From positions 1 to 8,164 of the forward strand of contig CAJCHQ010000440.1 of the NCBI GenBank assembly GCA_903970295.1: 8,164 nt of DNA. The letters are read 5' to 3'. Positions 1-5,854 of the stretch are shown here, piece after piece. This DNA comes from Bryobacterales bacterium. GTDB taxonomy: Bacteria; Cyanobacteriota; Vampirovibrionia; Obscuribacterales; Obscuribacteraceae. A model generated the notes under the pieces. It did no database searches. It was not told the DNA's origin and saw only the letters and a list, made by a program, of their open reading frames with translations. The stretch's first letter is position 1, and each line of letters opens with the position of its first letter. The translations under genes and the position numbers were made by a program.

Positions 1-2
1 AA

Positions 3-494
3 AATCATCCACGCCGTGCCCAAGTGCTCGGGCGCGCCTACGGCGATCAAGAACGCATCAATGCTGACGAAGGTCACCTCAATGGACATTATGGACAATT
101 GATGAACGAGGACAAAAGCGTCATCAGTCAAGAACAAAACGACGCCCGCAATAATGGTGGTCACATCACAGCCGGCGAGCAGCACCAATTAAATAACGAA
201 GAACATGATATTTCTAAACAGACCTATTTCGACAACAATCAAAATTCGTTCGTAAAAAATCACCCGGGTAGAGCGCAAGTGCTTGGACGGGCTTACGGTT
301 TGGCCGACAACATCAATTCAGACGAAGGCAAATTGGGTGGACATTTCGGTCAACTGCGCAGCGAAGATCGCTCGATTATGCATCAAGAACAAGCTGACGC
401 CGCTGCCGATCATGGTCACATCACTGGCTCAGAACGTGCTCAACTAAACCAGGAAGAGTCTTCATTGAAGAACCAGATTCAACAAGACTTCCAA
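3..494 (+). repeat. 255-bp tandem coding repeat inside the first gene
   Basis: The codons for NHP-RAQVLGRAYG occur at 3 and again at 258, a spacing of exactly 255 bp or 85 codons. The second copy stops about 79 codons in, at the end of the gene. The copies are clearly diverged at the DNA level, so this is an old duplication kept for protein structure. More copies may lie upstream of the window. Confidence 0.75.
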
Positions 495-497
495 TAG
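3..497 (+). CDS. Repeat protein of unknown function, 5'-truncated by window edge
   Basis: The reading frame is open from base 3 to the TAA-type stop at 497, so the true start lies before the window. The GTG at 24 is not a convincing start: the codons before it (NHPRRAQ) match the same stretch in the next repeat (NHPGRAQ), so they are coding. About 164 residues are visible. They form an 85-residue unit (NHP-RAQVLGRAYG, then DEG-L-GH-GQL, then GHIT-E-QLN-EE) seen once in full and once nearly in full. Each unit splits into two related halves of the form GH(L/I)...QL.NE(D/E)..(I/V)S.Q, so the visible part is about four helical hairpin segments. It is very hydrophilic, rich in Asn, Gln, His and Glu, with no membrane segment in view. 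I do not recognise a named family; similar 'GGHIT..E..QLN..E' helical repeats occur in uncharacterised bacterial proteins. No enzymatic motif is visible. Confidence 0.8.
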   Translation, partial: NHPRRAQVLGRAYGDQERINADEGHLNGHYGQLMNEDKSVISQEQNDARNNGGHITAGEQHQLNNEEHDISKQTYFDNNQNSFVKNHPGRAQVLGRAYGLADNINSDEGKLGGHFGQLRSEDRSIMHQEQADAAADHGHITGSERAQLNQEESSLKNQIQQDFQ

Positions 498-502
498 CCT
501 AG

Positions 503-518
503 ACGCAAGCAATTGCGT
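503..518 (+). terminator. Weak stem-loop after the first gene
   Basis: ACGCAA (503-508) pairs perfectly with TTGCGT (513-518) around a GCAA loop of the stable GNRA type, six bases after the stop codon. The bases that follow (AGCTTTCT) are only a poor U-tract, so termination here is uncertain. A 14-bp perfect palindrome, TCGCTTTAAAGCGA, follows at 531-544. Confidence 0.3.
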
Positions 519-594
519 AGCTTTCTGCATTCGCTTTAAAGCGACACACTGCCAAAATGTGCAACACTTCTCCACTGTGCCGCTGAGATTCTGC

Positions 595-611
595 GACACA
601 GTGGCTGTGTC
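595..611. other. Perfect 7-bp stem-loop overlapping a stop codon
   Basis: GACACAG (595-601) pairs with CTGTGTC (605-611) around a three-base loop. It overlaps the stop of the leftward tautomerase gene (610-612) and lies in the space between two converging genes. No T-run follows on either strand, so it may slow or protect the transcript end rather than act as a classic intrinsic terminator. Confidence 0.35.
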
Positions 612-837
612 ACATCTTGTAGCCTGGCTTCTTAAACAACGTGTCTGACTTGCCCACAATTTCGGGCTTGTAAACTTGCTCGGACCAGACCTCTGATGCT
701 ACTTCTTCGATAGCCACTGAAATCGAGTCTTCGCTGGAGCCCAGAATGTTCATAACGTCTTTGACGATCTGTTGGGCGAGTTCTACTTTCTGCTGTTTTG
801 ATTTTCCAGGCCAGAGTTTTACTGATATATGGGGCAT
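610..837 (-). CDS. 4-oxalocrotonate tautomerase family protein (PptA/YdcE-like)
   Basis: A 75-residue protein, the usual length of the 4-oxalocrotonate tautomerase subgroup. It begins Met-Pro-His-Ile; the proline exposed by Met removal is the catalytic base of the family, which moves protons between keto and enol forms of small 2-oxo acids in the cytoplasm. The order of elements fits the beta-alpha-beta fold: strand PHISVKLWP, helix 12-32, strand DSISVAIEEV, and a C-terminal KKPGYKM that closely resembles the KKPGYSM end of E. coli PptA (from memory). The ATG at 837 is preceded by AAGGAG four bases upstream (842-847 on the plus strand), a strong ribosome binding site. It lies 37 bases downstream of the zinc-finger membrane gene in the same direction, so the two are probably cotranscribed. 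The physiological substrate cannot be told from sequence. Confidence 0.9.
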   Translation of the reverse strand: MPHISVKLWPGKSKQQKVELAQQIVKDVMNILGSSEDSISVAIEEVASEVWSEQVYKPEIVGKSDTLFKKPGYKM

Positions 838-874
838 TTTTCTCCTTCAATCTTTAAAGCGCGGTTCGACAGAC

Positions 875-1411
875 TCACCATCTGTCCCCCCAAATCGTAG
901 GTCTGAGAATGCCGGCGAAGAAACAGACCGGTCCAAAAATCAAGCCCACTGCATCGGTGAGCGCTTCGACGAGTGTAGCGCCATGACCAGTGAACACCTC
1001 GGCAAGAATTTGTACCATGAGCATAGGCAATAAACCGCACGGACTCATGGCCATGCCAATGAGTAGTCCAAAAACAATAGTCATCGCCACATTCTTGCCC
1101 AATTTATAGTCGATGACGCGCGCCAACCAGCGACCGATGAACAGTCCCAGAAAAAAGTCGATAAAACAGCTAAAAAAGGGTACGGCGATAAACGGGATCA
1201 ACCAGCCGGCGCCGCAGCCGATCGCAATGCAAAGCGAAAGCGTTTTCACGACGAGTAACGGGGTCACCGATGTAAGCGGGTTTTTAACCGAGCCCACACA
1301 AGACTTGCAACGAAATCCCACGGGACATTGAACCAAACATTGAGCGCAAATTGGACTGCTACACTCAATGCATGTCAACCGAGAATCTTCGTGAGAGCAC
1401 TTGGTGGCCAA
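875..1411 (-). CDS. Membrane protein with N-terminal B-box-like zinc finger
   Basis: A 178-residue protein. The first 38 residues hold a cysteine/histidine cluster: C5, H7, C14, C17, C22, C25, C29, C35 and C38, with PICAQC and PVGFRC. This spacing matches the B-box-like zinc-binding head common at the N-terminus of bacterial membrane proteins, including some rhomboid proteases. The rest is hydrophobic, with about four membrane segments near 52-75, 77-96, 108-135 and 150-170. The rhomboid catalytic motifs (GxSG and a later His) are absent, so it is not a rhomboid protease. The start is a TTG at 1411; an in-frame stop lies six codons upstream, no ATG is available, and GAGGG sits five bases before the TTG. 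The C-terminus ends in Trp at a TGA. It is probably the first gene of a unit with the tautomerase. Function unknown; the zinc head may bind a protein partner. Confidence 0.75.
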   Translation of the reverse strand: MATKCSHEDSRLTCIECSSPICAQCLVQCPVGFRCKSCVGSVKNPLTSVTPLLVVKTLSLCIAIGCGAGWLIPFIAVPFFSCFIDFFLGLFIGRWLARVIDYKLGKNVAMTIVFGLLIGMAMSPCGLLPMLMVQILAEVFTGHGATLVEALTDAVGLIFGPVCFFAGILRPTIWGDRW

Positions 1412-1520
1412 ACCTTCCCTCGCCGATCAATTCAAACCTTGCCGTTCCAATTGTATCCCTCTGAGGCGCTTGGATAAAGTTCGGATGGGAAATACTGAGG
1501 GCTGGAAGTATCTGTAAGCC

Positions 1521-1535
1521 AGTCTTCATAAGACT
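1521..1535. promoter_or_regulatory. Perfect dyad in the divergent intergenic region
   Basis: AGTCTT (1521-1526) and AAGACT (1530-1535) are exact inverted repeats with a three-base centre. The site lies in the 218-base space between two divergent genes, about 30 bases upstream of a possible -35 element for the rightward gene, a plausible place for an operator. A 15-bp dyad can also arise by chance. Confidence 0.3.
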
Positions 1536-1562
1536 ATTAGCTCGGGCAGTTGATTGACAACA

Positions 1563-1601
1563 TTGACGGCTCAGGATAAGGTGGGAATATTAGCTCCACC
1601 T
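1563..1601 (+). promoter_or_regulatory. Candidate promoter with overlapping dyad for the TadE-like gene
   Basis: TTGACG (1563-1568) and AATATT (1586-1591) are 17 bases apart and resemble -35 and -10 boxes; a second TTGACA lies at 1554-1559. The -10-like box sits inside an inverted repeat, AGGTGG (1579-1584) with CCACCT (1596-1601), and an AT run (TAATATATATAT) follows. GGAG at 1622-1625 is four bases before the ATG at 1630. The rest of 1412-1629 shows no gene. Confidence 0.35.
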
Positions 1602-1629
1602 AATATATATATGGCTTCAGCGGAGAGAT

Positions 1630-2817
1630 ATGCTCACCTCCAAGCTCAGACTGGCTCGCAAACATTTTGGCAGAAATAACAGAGGGTCAGCGGAGATAGC
1701 CGAGTTCGTCCCCGTTCTATACATTCTCTTCCTATTGATGCTGATGCCTATTTTGGATATCGTCAGCATTTTTGTGGCAGGCGCCACTCAATATTTGGCG
1801 ACCAATGACTTCGCTGCAAAGGCGGCCACTCAGGCGAACTACACAACTGCCTTAGCCACGATGGCTACTGAAGCCTATCAATTTCAATCAAATGGTCTGG
1901 CAAAGTTCGTCCATATGGTGCCGGATGGGGGTTTCACCGGGTGCGGTGACGATCTCTTCGTGTTGGCGACCGACCTCGGCAGTGGTAATGTCACCAGTTC
2001 GGCGGCGAACTTGCCGCTCACTCAGACAATCAACACGCAAGCCAACATGTATGAAATATCGGTGAAGAGTGTTTATAGCGTGTCGCCGCTTGTCAGCCTG
2101 GCGTCCGTACCGCTGCTCGGAGACGTACCAGGTCTCGGAAAACCAGCCACTTTATCGTTTTGCGCGAATCGCCCGGTGGAACATCCTGGCGGTTTGAATC
2201 CCTCGCAAGGCGGTAATTTGGCTGGCGGCGGGAGCGGAGGCGGTAGCGGGGCCGGCATCACACCATTCCCTCGGGTGGCGAGCAATCCGGCAGCACCTGG
2301 CCTACCGAGTAACATCACCTGGCGCAATCCCGGCATTTTTGAGCAGATTGCAGCGGCCGGACAGACGGTCGTCAACGTCAATGTTCTCACCGTTCAAGCT
2401 GATTACGGCACAACAGTCGGCGCAGCGAACGGGGGCTGGGTTTCGAGCGGAATTACGGTGCAGCCAGGTCAGATGGTGTGGTTAGACACTCAGGCGACCG
2501 GAAACTGGGGGACGCTCGCTACGGGCACTCAATACGATGCCAACGGCGGAGTGTTGGACGCCGCTACTACCGCCGGCGGTGATGGACGAATTGATGGTGC
2601 GACCAAATACTACACTTTGATCGGTTGGGTCGGGTCACCGCCTATACTGCCTTACGGACACACAAATATGCAAACCACCAACCCGAAATTTATTGTCGCA
2701 GGCAACACGTTGCTGAATTACCTTGTTACCCAACCAGGAAATATCATGCTGGCGAACAACGACAATCAAATCGATGACTTCGGTTCGCAGATGGTACGTG
2801 TAATCGTGACGCAATAA
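1630..2817 (+). CDS. TadE-like pilus-type protein with C-terminal PA-IL (LecA)-like lectin domain
   Basis: A 395-residue protein in three parts. Residues 1-26 are basic and end in RGSAEIAEF; 27-51 form one membrane segment (VPVLYILFLLMLMPILDIV...). Together these resemble TadE/TadG-type minor pilin proteins (a Gly, a short acidic stretch ending EF, then a hydrophobic helix). Residues 52-185 are extracytoplasmic and hold two cysteines (TGCGDD and SFCANR) that could form a disulfide. About 186-212 is a Gly/Ser linker. From about 245 to the end, the pattern GWVSSGITVQPGQMVWLD, then LIGWVG, then ANNDNQIDDFG and VRVIV matches the galactose-binding PA-IL (LecA) fold: 'W..sGi.V.pGd.v.i', 'GaLi..IG', and the calcium-site 'ND....DN.G'. 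Binding residues appear partly changed (DDFG where the family often has DNSG). GGAG four bases before the ATG supports the start. No other tad genes are in view. The TadE-like assignment rests on the N-terminus only; the lectin assignment is from pattern memory. Likely surface-exposed. Confidence 0.75.
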   Translation: MLTSKLRLARKHFGRNNRGSAEIAEFVPVLYILFLLMLMPILDIVSIFVAGATQYLATNDFAAKAATQANYTTALATMATEAYQFQSNGLAKFVHMVPDGGFTGCGDDLFVLATDLGSGNVTSSAANLPLTQTINTQANMYEISVKSVYSVSPLVSLASVPLLGDVPGLGKPATLSFCANRPVEHPGGLNPSQGGNLAGGGSGGGSGAGITPFPRVASNPAAPGLPSNITWRNPGIFEQIAAAGQTVVNVNVLTVQADYGTTVGAANGGWVSSGITVQPGQMVWLDTQATGNWGTLATGTQYDANGGVLDAATTAGGDGRIDGATKYYTLIGWVGSPPILPYGHTNMQTTNPKFIVAGNTLLNYLVTQPGNIMLANNDNQIDDFGSQMVRVIVTQ

Positions 2818-2831
2818 GACGCCAATTCCAT

Positions 2832-2867
2832 CTGGTCCGGGTGAAGGCATTCCCGACCAGCCTTTTT
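2832..2867 (+). terminator. Intrinsic terminator after the TadE-like/lectin gene
   Basis: CTGGTC-C-GGG (2832-2841) pairs with CCCGACCAG (2852-2860), nine base pairs with one bulged C and a ten-base loop, followed by CCTTTTTC. It starts 15 bases after the stop codon at 2817. This is the clearest classic terminator in the window. Confidence 0.75.
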
Positions 2868-2895
2868 CGGCCTTAAACGATTTTGAAACACAAAC

Positions 2896-2933
2896 GTTCT
2901 CACTTAACAGTATGTTAGGCAGGCGGTGAGAAC
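2896..2933 (+). promoter_or_regulatory. Perfect 8-bp inverted repeat with nested dyad upstream of the next gene
   Basis: GTTCTCAC (2896-2903) and GTGAGAAC (2926-2933) are exact complements 22 bases apart. Inside, TAAC (2905-2908) can pair with GTTA (2914-2917). In RNA this gives a two-part stem with an asymmetric internal loop about 70 bases before the ATG at 3005. It is too far from any T-run to be a terminator. It may be an operator or a leader structure controlling the downstream gene. Confidence 0.4.
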
Positions 2934-3004
2934 TGAGAATCCATATTACCGCGCTAATGGCAGCGAAGGTTAGATGTTCGACTTCATCTCAGGCGGGGAA
3001 AAAT

Positions 3005-3865
3005 ATGGCCACACATACAACAGATTCGACGCAGACTGCGTCAGTAGAAAACACTGCTTCAGCTAACACCACACTTACTAAAAACCATTCTTTCGGTAAC
3101 ACGAGTCTTCATGAAGTACAGGGATTGAACCAACAAGTGACGAAGCCTGTCGATTTGCCGAATCTATCATTCGACAGTGGTCCGTGGTCTCAGCCGGTCC
3201 TCGAAAAGGCCGGCGGACTGGCCGGTATACTCGGGTTTAAACACATGGAAGATCTGGGCACTGCTGTAGAAAAAAGAACCATCGCCGGACTTTCTCCAGA
3301 AGACCGCAAGGAATACGACAAGGAAACCAAAGCGAACGAGCGCTGGATGGAAGGCGATTACCGCGCCACTCCACCTTCGATGCCTGAACACGAAAAAGTG
3401 GCGGCACTCGTTAAACAGCAGGAAAAAGAAGTCGAGCAAAAAATCTTGAGCTCGATGTCGCCGGAAGAACAGCAAAAGTACAAACAGGATAAACAACAGT
3501 ACACGAAAGCCAGCGCCGACGCTTTTGCTCACAATAAAGATCAACCGGAATTACCTGCATCAGTGGTAGCTTTCAATGCGGCGTGCGCCAAAGAAATAGG
3601 CGGCGTCCAATCGATGGACAGTGGACCAATTACGGAACCATCAATCGCTCAGATGAGGGCCGAGCGCCATATTGAGTTGGATGGTCTGCCCTCGAAACGT
3701 ATCGAAGTTCCGTCGGTCAGTGACATGAAAAGCCAGCACGATCCTATGCTGGATGCTCATCCACTGCCGAAAGCGATCCAAGCGCCGTCGATTAGCGGCA
3801 TGCATCAAGGTGGAAAAATCTGGTTGGATTTCAAAATTGCGGACCCGTATCGATTGTACGCCTGA
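3005..3865 (+). CDS. Hydrophilic repeat protein of unknown function
   Basis: A 286-residue protein beginning MATHTTDSTQ. I chose the ATG at 3005 because GGGG lies six bases before it; the in-frame ATG at 2957 has no ribosome binding site and would add only 16 residues. There is no signal peptide and no membrane segment. The first 40 residues are Ser/Thr-rich and probably disordered. The middle (about 80-190) is charged and helical, rich in Lys, Glu and Gln, and holds two related pieces: GLSPEDRKEY and SMSPEEQQKY. The C-terminal part (212 onward) carries three tandem units of 24-25 residues of the form PS(I/V)..M.......LD...P...I. I do not recognise a family and see no catalytic motif. It faces the proline-tract gene across 200 bases; both proteins start with unstructured Ser/Thr/Gln-rich tails, which hints at a related type but not a shared function. 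Confidence 0.75.
   Translation: MATHTTDSTQTASVENTASANTTLTKNHSFGNTSLHEVQGLNQQVTKPVDLPNLSFDSGPWSQPVLEKAGGLAGILGFKHMEDLGTAVEKRTIAGLSPEDRKEYDKETKANERWMEGDYRATPPSMPEHEKVAALVKQQEKEVEQKILSSMSPEEQQKYKQDKQQYTKASADAFAHNKDQPELPASVVAFNAACAKEIGGVQSMDSGPITEPSIAQMRAERHIELDGLPSKRIEVPSVSDMKSQHDPMLDAHPLPKAIQAPSISGMHQGGKIWLDFKIADPYRLYA
3638..3850 (+). repeat. Three tandem PS(I/V)..M...LD coding repeats
   Basis: Codons for Pro-Ser-Ile/Val start at 3638, 3710 and 3785, spaced 24 and 25 codons. Each copy continues with a Met four residues later and an LD pair about 13 residues in. DNA identity between copies is low, so the motif is kept at protein level. Confidence 0.6.
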
Positions 3866-3998
3866 CTTTCTCCCAGCTCTGAACTGCCCAGAATGCTGAA
3901 ATCCCACTCCTCCAAGCTCTTTCTTGGCGAGATGTATGTCAGTTGCATGAGAAATTCGCACAACTTTCCTGCGTTCTATCACATCCGGCAAAAGCCGA

Positions 3999-4035
3999 CA
4001 CCACCATTCAAAGCCTGGCGGCAGTGAAGGTGGTG
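3999..4035. terminator. Possible bidirectional stem-loop between converging genes
   Basis: CACCACC-A-TTCA (3999-4010) pairs with TGAA-GGTGGTG (4025-4035), eleven base pairs with one bulge and a 14-base loop. It lies 31 bases beyond the stop of the leftward proline-tract gene and 134 bases beyond that of the rightward gene. A small stem, CGGC-AAAA-GCCG (3986-3997), adjoins it. Neither side has a good T-run, so the terminator role is tentative. The remainder of 3866-4066 shows nothing else. Confidence 0.35.
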
Positions 4036-4066
4036 CCCTGAGGTCAGCAGCTCAGTTAGCGTGCTT

Positions 4067-5452
4067 CTAAGCGGACGTTGGGTTCGAGTCTTTTACCCAC
4101 AACGTCTTATCGTATTCGGTGACGCCTGTAGTGGTGCCATTAGCGACGCCTTTAAGCATGTCTAATTGGGTTTGAATGTAGTCACCGGCACCCCAACCGA
4201 GAGGGATATCTTTAAACACCAGCGGGGCTTTGAGCAGATTCTTGCCATCAATATCGTAAGAGTCAACTGTGGCAGTGTGAGTTGCCTGGTCCGTAGTTAT
4301 GCCGATCTCTAATTGGTATTCCTTCCCAGCCACGATCGGACCACCTAGCGAGCCGGCATTTTTATCTTCCCATCCTCCCTGCGGACCATCAATGTCGAGT
4401 TGTCCGGTATGCACATTGAGCTGGGTGGCGAGCATTTCTGACGCTTGTGGGGAGCCCTTTGGTGCTCCGGTTGGTAAGTCGTTTTCGAACTCGTGAAGCG
4501 AATTCAATTCGGACTGTGTAAAACTAAACCCTTCGGTCATAGTCACTTGCTGAATCGTCCCGGGATTTTGTGTAATCGGTGTTTTGACGCTTTTTGTCAG
4601 TAGCCCATCACCGCCGGAGCCACCAACCATCGTAACCTGATCTGCCGTTTGACCGTTGATTTCACCTAATTGAGTCGATGTCATCGATTGAACGTTGCCT
4701 GAACCACCAATTTGCTTCGGATTCAAATTCGCCGTTTCACCACTGCCCATGCCGGTATACTCTGTTGAACCCGCTGGAGGAGGTGGGTTTTTTCCACCGC
4801 CAGGAGGAGGTGGTGGCGGTGGTGGTGGCGGCGGCGGTGGTGTAGTCTTGAATTCTTTCTCGTATTGATCCACGGGGAAGTAAGCCGTCGTGTTTCCGGC
4901 AAGCGTTTTAAAATTCAGACTGTAGAGTTTATTAGCAATGTCTTTGATCTCACTGTGGTCGGCTTGCAGGGGTTCGCTGAATTGACTAAAGGTGCTTGAG
5001 GAATCCTTCAAGCCGGTTAAGACATCATTATGTAATGTTTGTTCGTCTGCCTTTACCGTAGCTAGATCAGTTGCACTGCCTGGATCATGCGCCAGTGCAT
5101 TTACATCAGTATGTAATTTGGCTACGGTTTTGTTCAGATTACTGACGGTTGTATCGTAGGATTCAGTACTTTTAGCCGTGGTGGGTTGTGAATCTGCCGA
5201 TGTCTTTGCGGCTGTGGTTGGCGTTGTTGGCTGGGCATCTGGGGATGATTGTTCGTTGACGGTACCGACAATGCTCATCGTTGGAAGTTCACCTTTTTGC
5301 GTCAATGCAACGGTATCTGATGCATTGCTTATTTTTGAGGCGCCCGCTTTGATTTCTCCTTGATTAGTGGCAGACAGGTTCTCTCCCGGCTGCACGTTTT
5401 TAGCGGGTTGCAGATGGTCCGATGGTTTGACTTGTAGTGTTTCAACTTGCAT
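4067..5452 (-). CDS. Proline-tract protein with helical stalk and beta-rich C-terminal domain
   Basis: A 461-residue protein from the ATG at 5452. GGTGAT, part of the extended anti-16S match, lies four bases before that ATG; a GTG three codons upstream (5461) is a weaker choice. No signal peptide is visible. Residues 1-100 are Ser/Thr/Gln-rich and probably unstructured. About 100-175 looks like a helical or coiled-coil stalk (Leu/Val spaced in heptads, e.g. VSNLNKTVAKLHTDVNAL). Residues 205-217 are 13 consecutive prolines, followed by GGG and a second run of four prolines. About 235-455 is a Gly-rich, beta-rich region; its last 130 residues (GQLDIDG, then GKEYQLEIGITTD, then YDIDG, then LGWGAGD) look like a jelly-roll domain such as a ConA/LamG-type lectin, but this is only a fold-level impression. 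The proline run would be expected to need elongation factor P for smooth translation. Function unknown. Confidence 0.75.
   Translation of the reverse strand: MQVETLQVKPSDHLQPAKNVQPGENLSATNQGEIKAGASKISNASDTVALTQKGELPTMSIVGTVNEQSSPDAQPTTPTTAAKTSADSQPTTAKSTESYDTTVSNLNKTVAKLHTDVNALAHDPGSATDLATVKADEQTLHNDVLTGLKDSSSTFSQFSEPLQADHSEIKDIANKLYSLNFKTLAGNTTAYFPVDQYEKEFKTTPPPPPPPPPPPPPGGGKNPPPPAGSTEYTGMGSGETANLNPKQIGGSGNVQSMTSTQLGEINGQTADQVTMVGGSGGDGLLTKSVKTPITQNPGTIQQVTMTEGFSFTQSELNSLHEFENDLPTGAPKGSPQASEMLATQLNVHTGQLDIDGPQGGWEDKNAGSLGGPIVAGKEYQLEIGITTDQATHTATVDSYDIDGKNLLKAPLVFKDIPLGWGAGDYIQTQLDMLKGVANGTTTGVTEYDKTLWVKDSNPTSA
4802..4840 (-). repeat. GGN trinucleotide tract encoding 13 prolines
   Basis: Read on the plus strand, this is thirteen triplets AGG, TGG or CGG in a row, i.e. 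CCN proline codons on the minus strand. The third bases vary (T, A and G), so it is not a pure slippage repeat, but copy number could still differ between strains. Confidence 0.85.
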
Positions 5453-5461
5453 ATAAATCAC

Positions 5462-5837
5462 CCGGGGTGCTCACAACTATGCGCAGCAATCATGCAGGCA
5501 CAGGCGTGGGAGTAATATCGGTTGGTAAATCGTGGTGGGAAAGAACAAAGCAATGCTAACAGTGACGAACATTGAGATGTTAAAGATTTGAAACAAGTCG
5601 GCTATGTGCTTCTAGCCATAAGTATTTCGACTGTTATCACCAGGTCTGTTATGCAGTACCATAGTCGACAATTAGATTTAACAACTCGGAAACATTTGCA
5701 GGAAATTCGGGTTAGAACACCTGGCACAATGCCGACAACGCAATCTTTTTCGCACTCTCGAATTGGGCAGCACGCCTCAAAGGCGGTGCCTAAATTCACC
5801 GTGAAAAGTGAGTTGCCAGTTGTCGCGTTGCGATCGC
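5462..5837. other. Mostly non-coding space between two leftward genes
   Basis: About 375 bases lie between the proline-tract gene start and the transporter stop. The only content I can suggest is the doubtful small ORF at 5588. A stem at 5770-5789 (GCACGCC with GGCGGTGC, one bulge, TCAAA loop) lies about 50 bases past the transporter stop and may mark the end of that transcript, but it has no T-run. A promoter for the proline-tract gene must lie here; I could not pick a convincing one. Confidence 0.5.
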
Positions 5838-5854
5838 TTAAACTGCGACCTTAA
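5588..5854 (+). CDS. Doubtful small membrane-anchored protein
   Basis: An 88-residue frame from a TTG at 5588; a stop lies five codons upstream, so the start cannot be much earlier. Residues 3-22 (QVGYVLLAISISTVITRSVM) look like a signal anchor, followed by a basic tail rich in Arg and Lys. This layout is what makes it worth listing. Against it: no proper ribosome binding site, a TTG start, and a 17-base overlap with the 3' end of the converging transporter gene. No family recognised. It may simply be an open frame by chance. Confidence 0.3.
   Translation: MKQVGYVLLAISISTVITRSVMQYHSRQLDLTTRKHLQEIRVRTPGTMPTTQSFSHSRIGQHASKAVPKFTVKSELPVVALRSLKLRP

Noticed and set aside
531..544. 14-bp palindrome TCGCTTTAAAGCGA as a mobile-element end
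   Set aside because: A related ten-base piece recurs at 852-861, but no transposase, target duplication or second full copy exists in the window.
2957..3004. Earlier ATG for the hydrophilic repeat protein
   Set aside because: No ribosome binding site; the ATG at 3005 has one. It cannot be fully excluded.
4078..4095. GGGTTCGAGTC, which looks like a tRNA T-arm
   Set aside because: The flanking bases do not form the T-stem or an acceptor stem, and it lies in the coding end of the proline-tract gene.
5830..5837. GCGATCGC, the cyanobacterial HIP1 octamer
   Set aside because: I found it only once; HIP1-rich genomes carry it about once per kilobase or more often, so a single copy says nothing about the organism.
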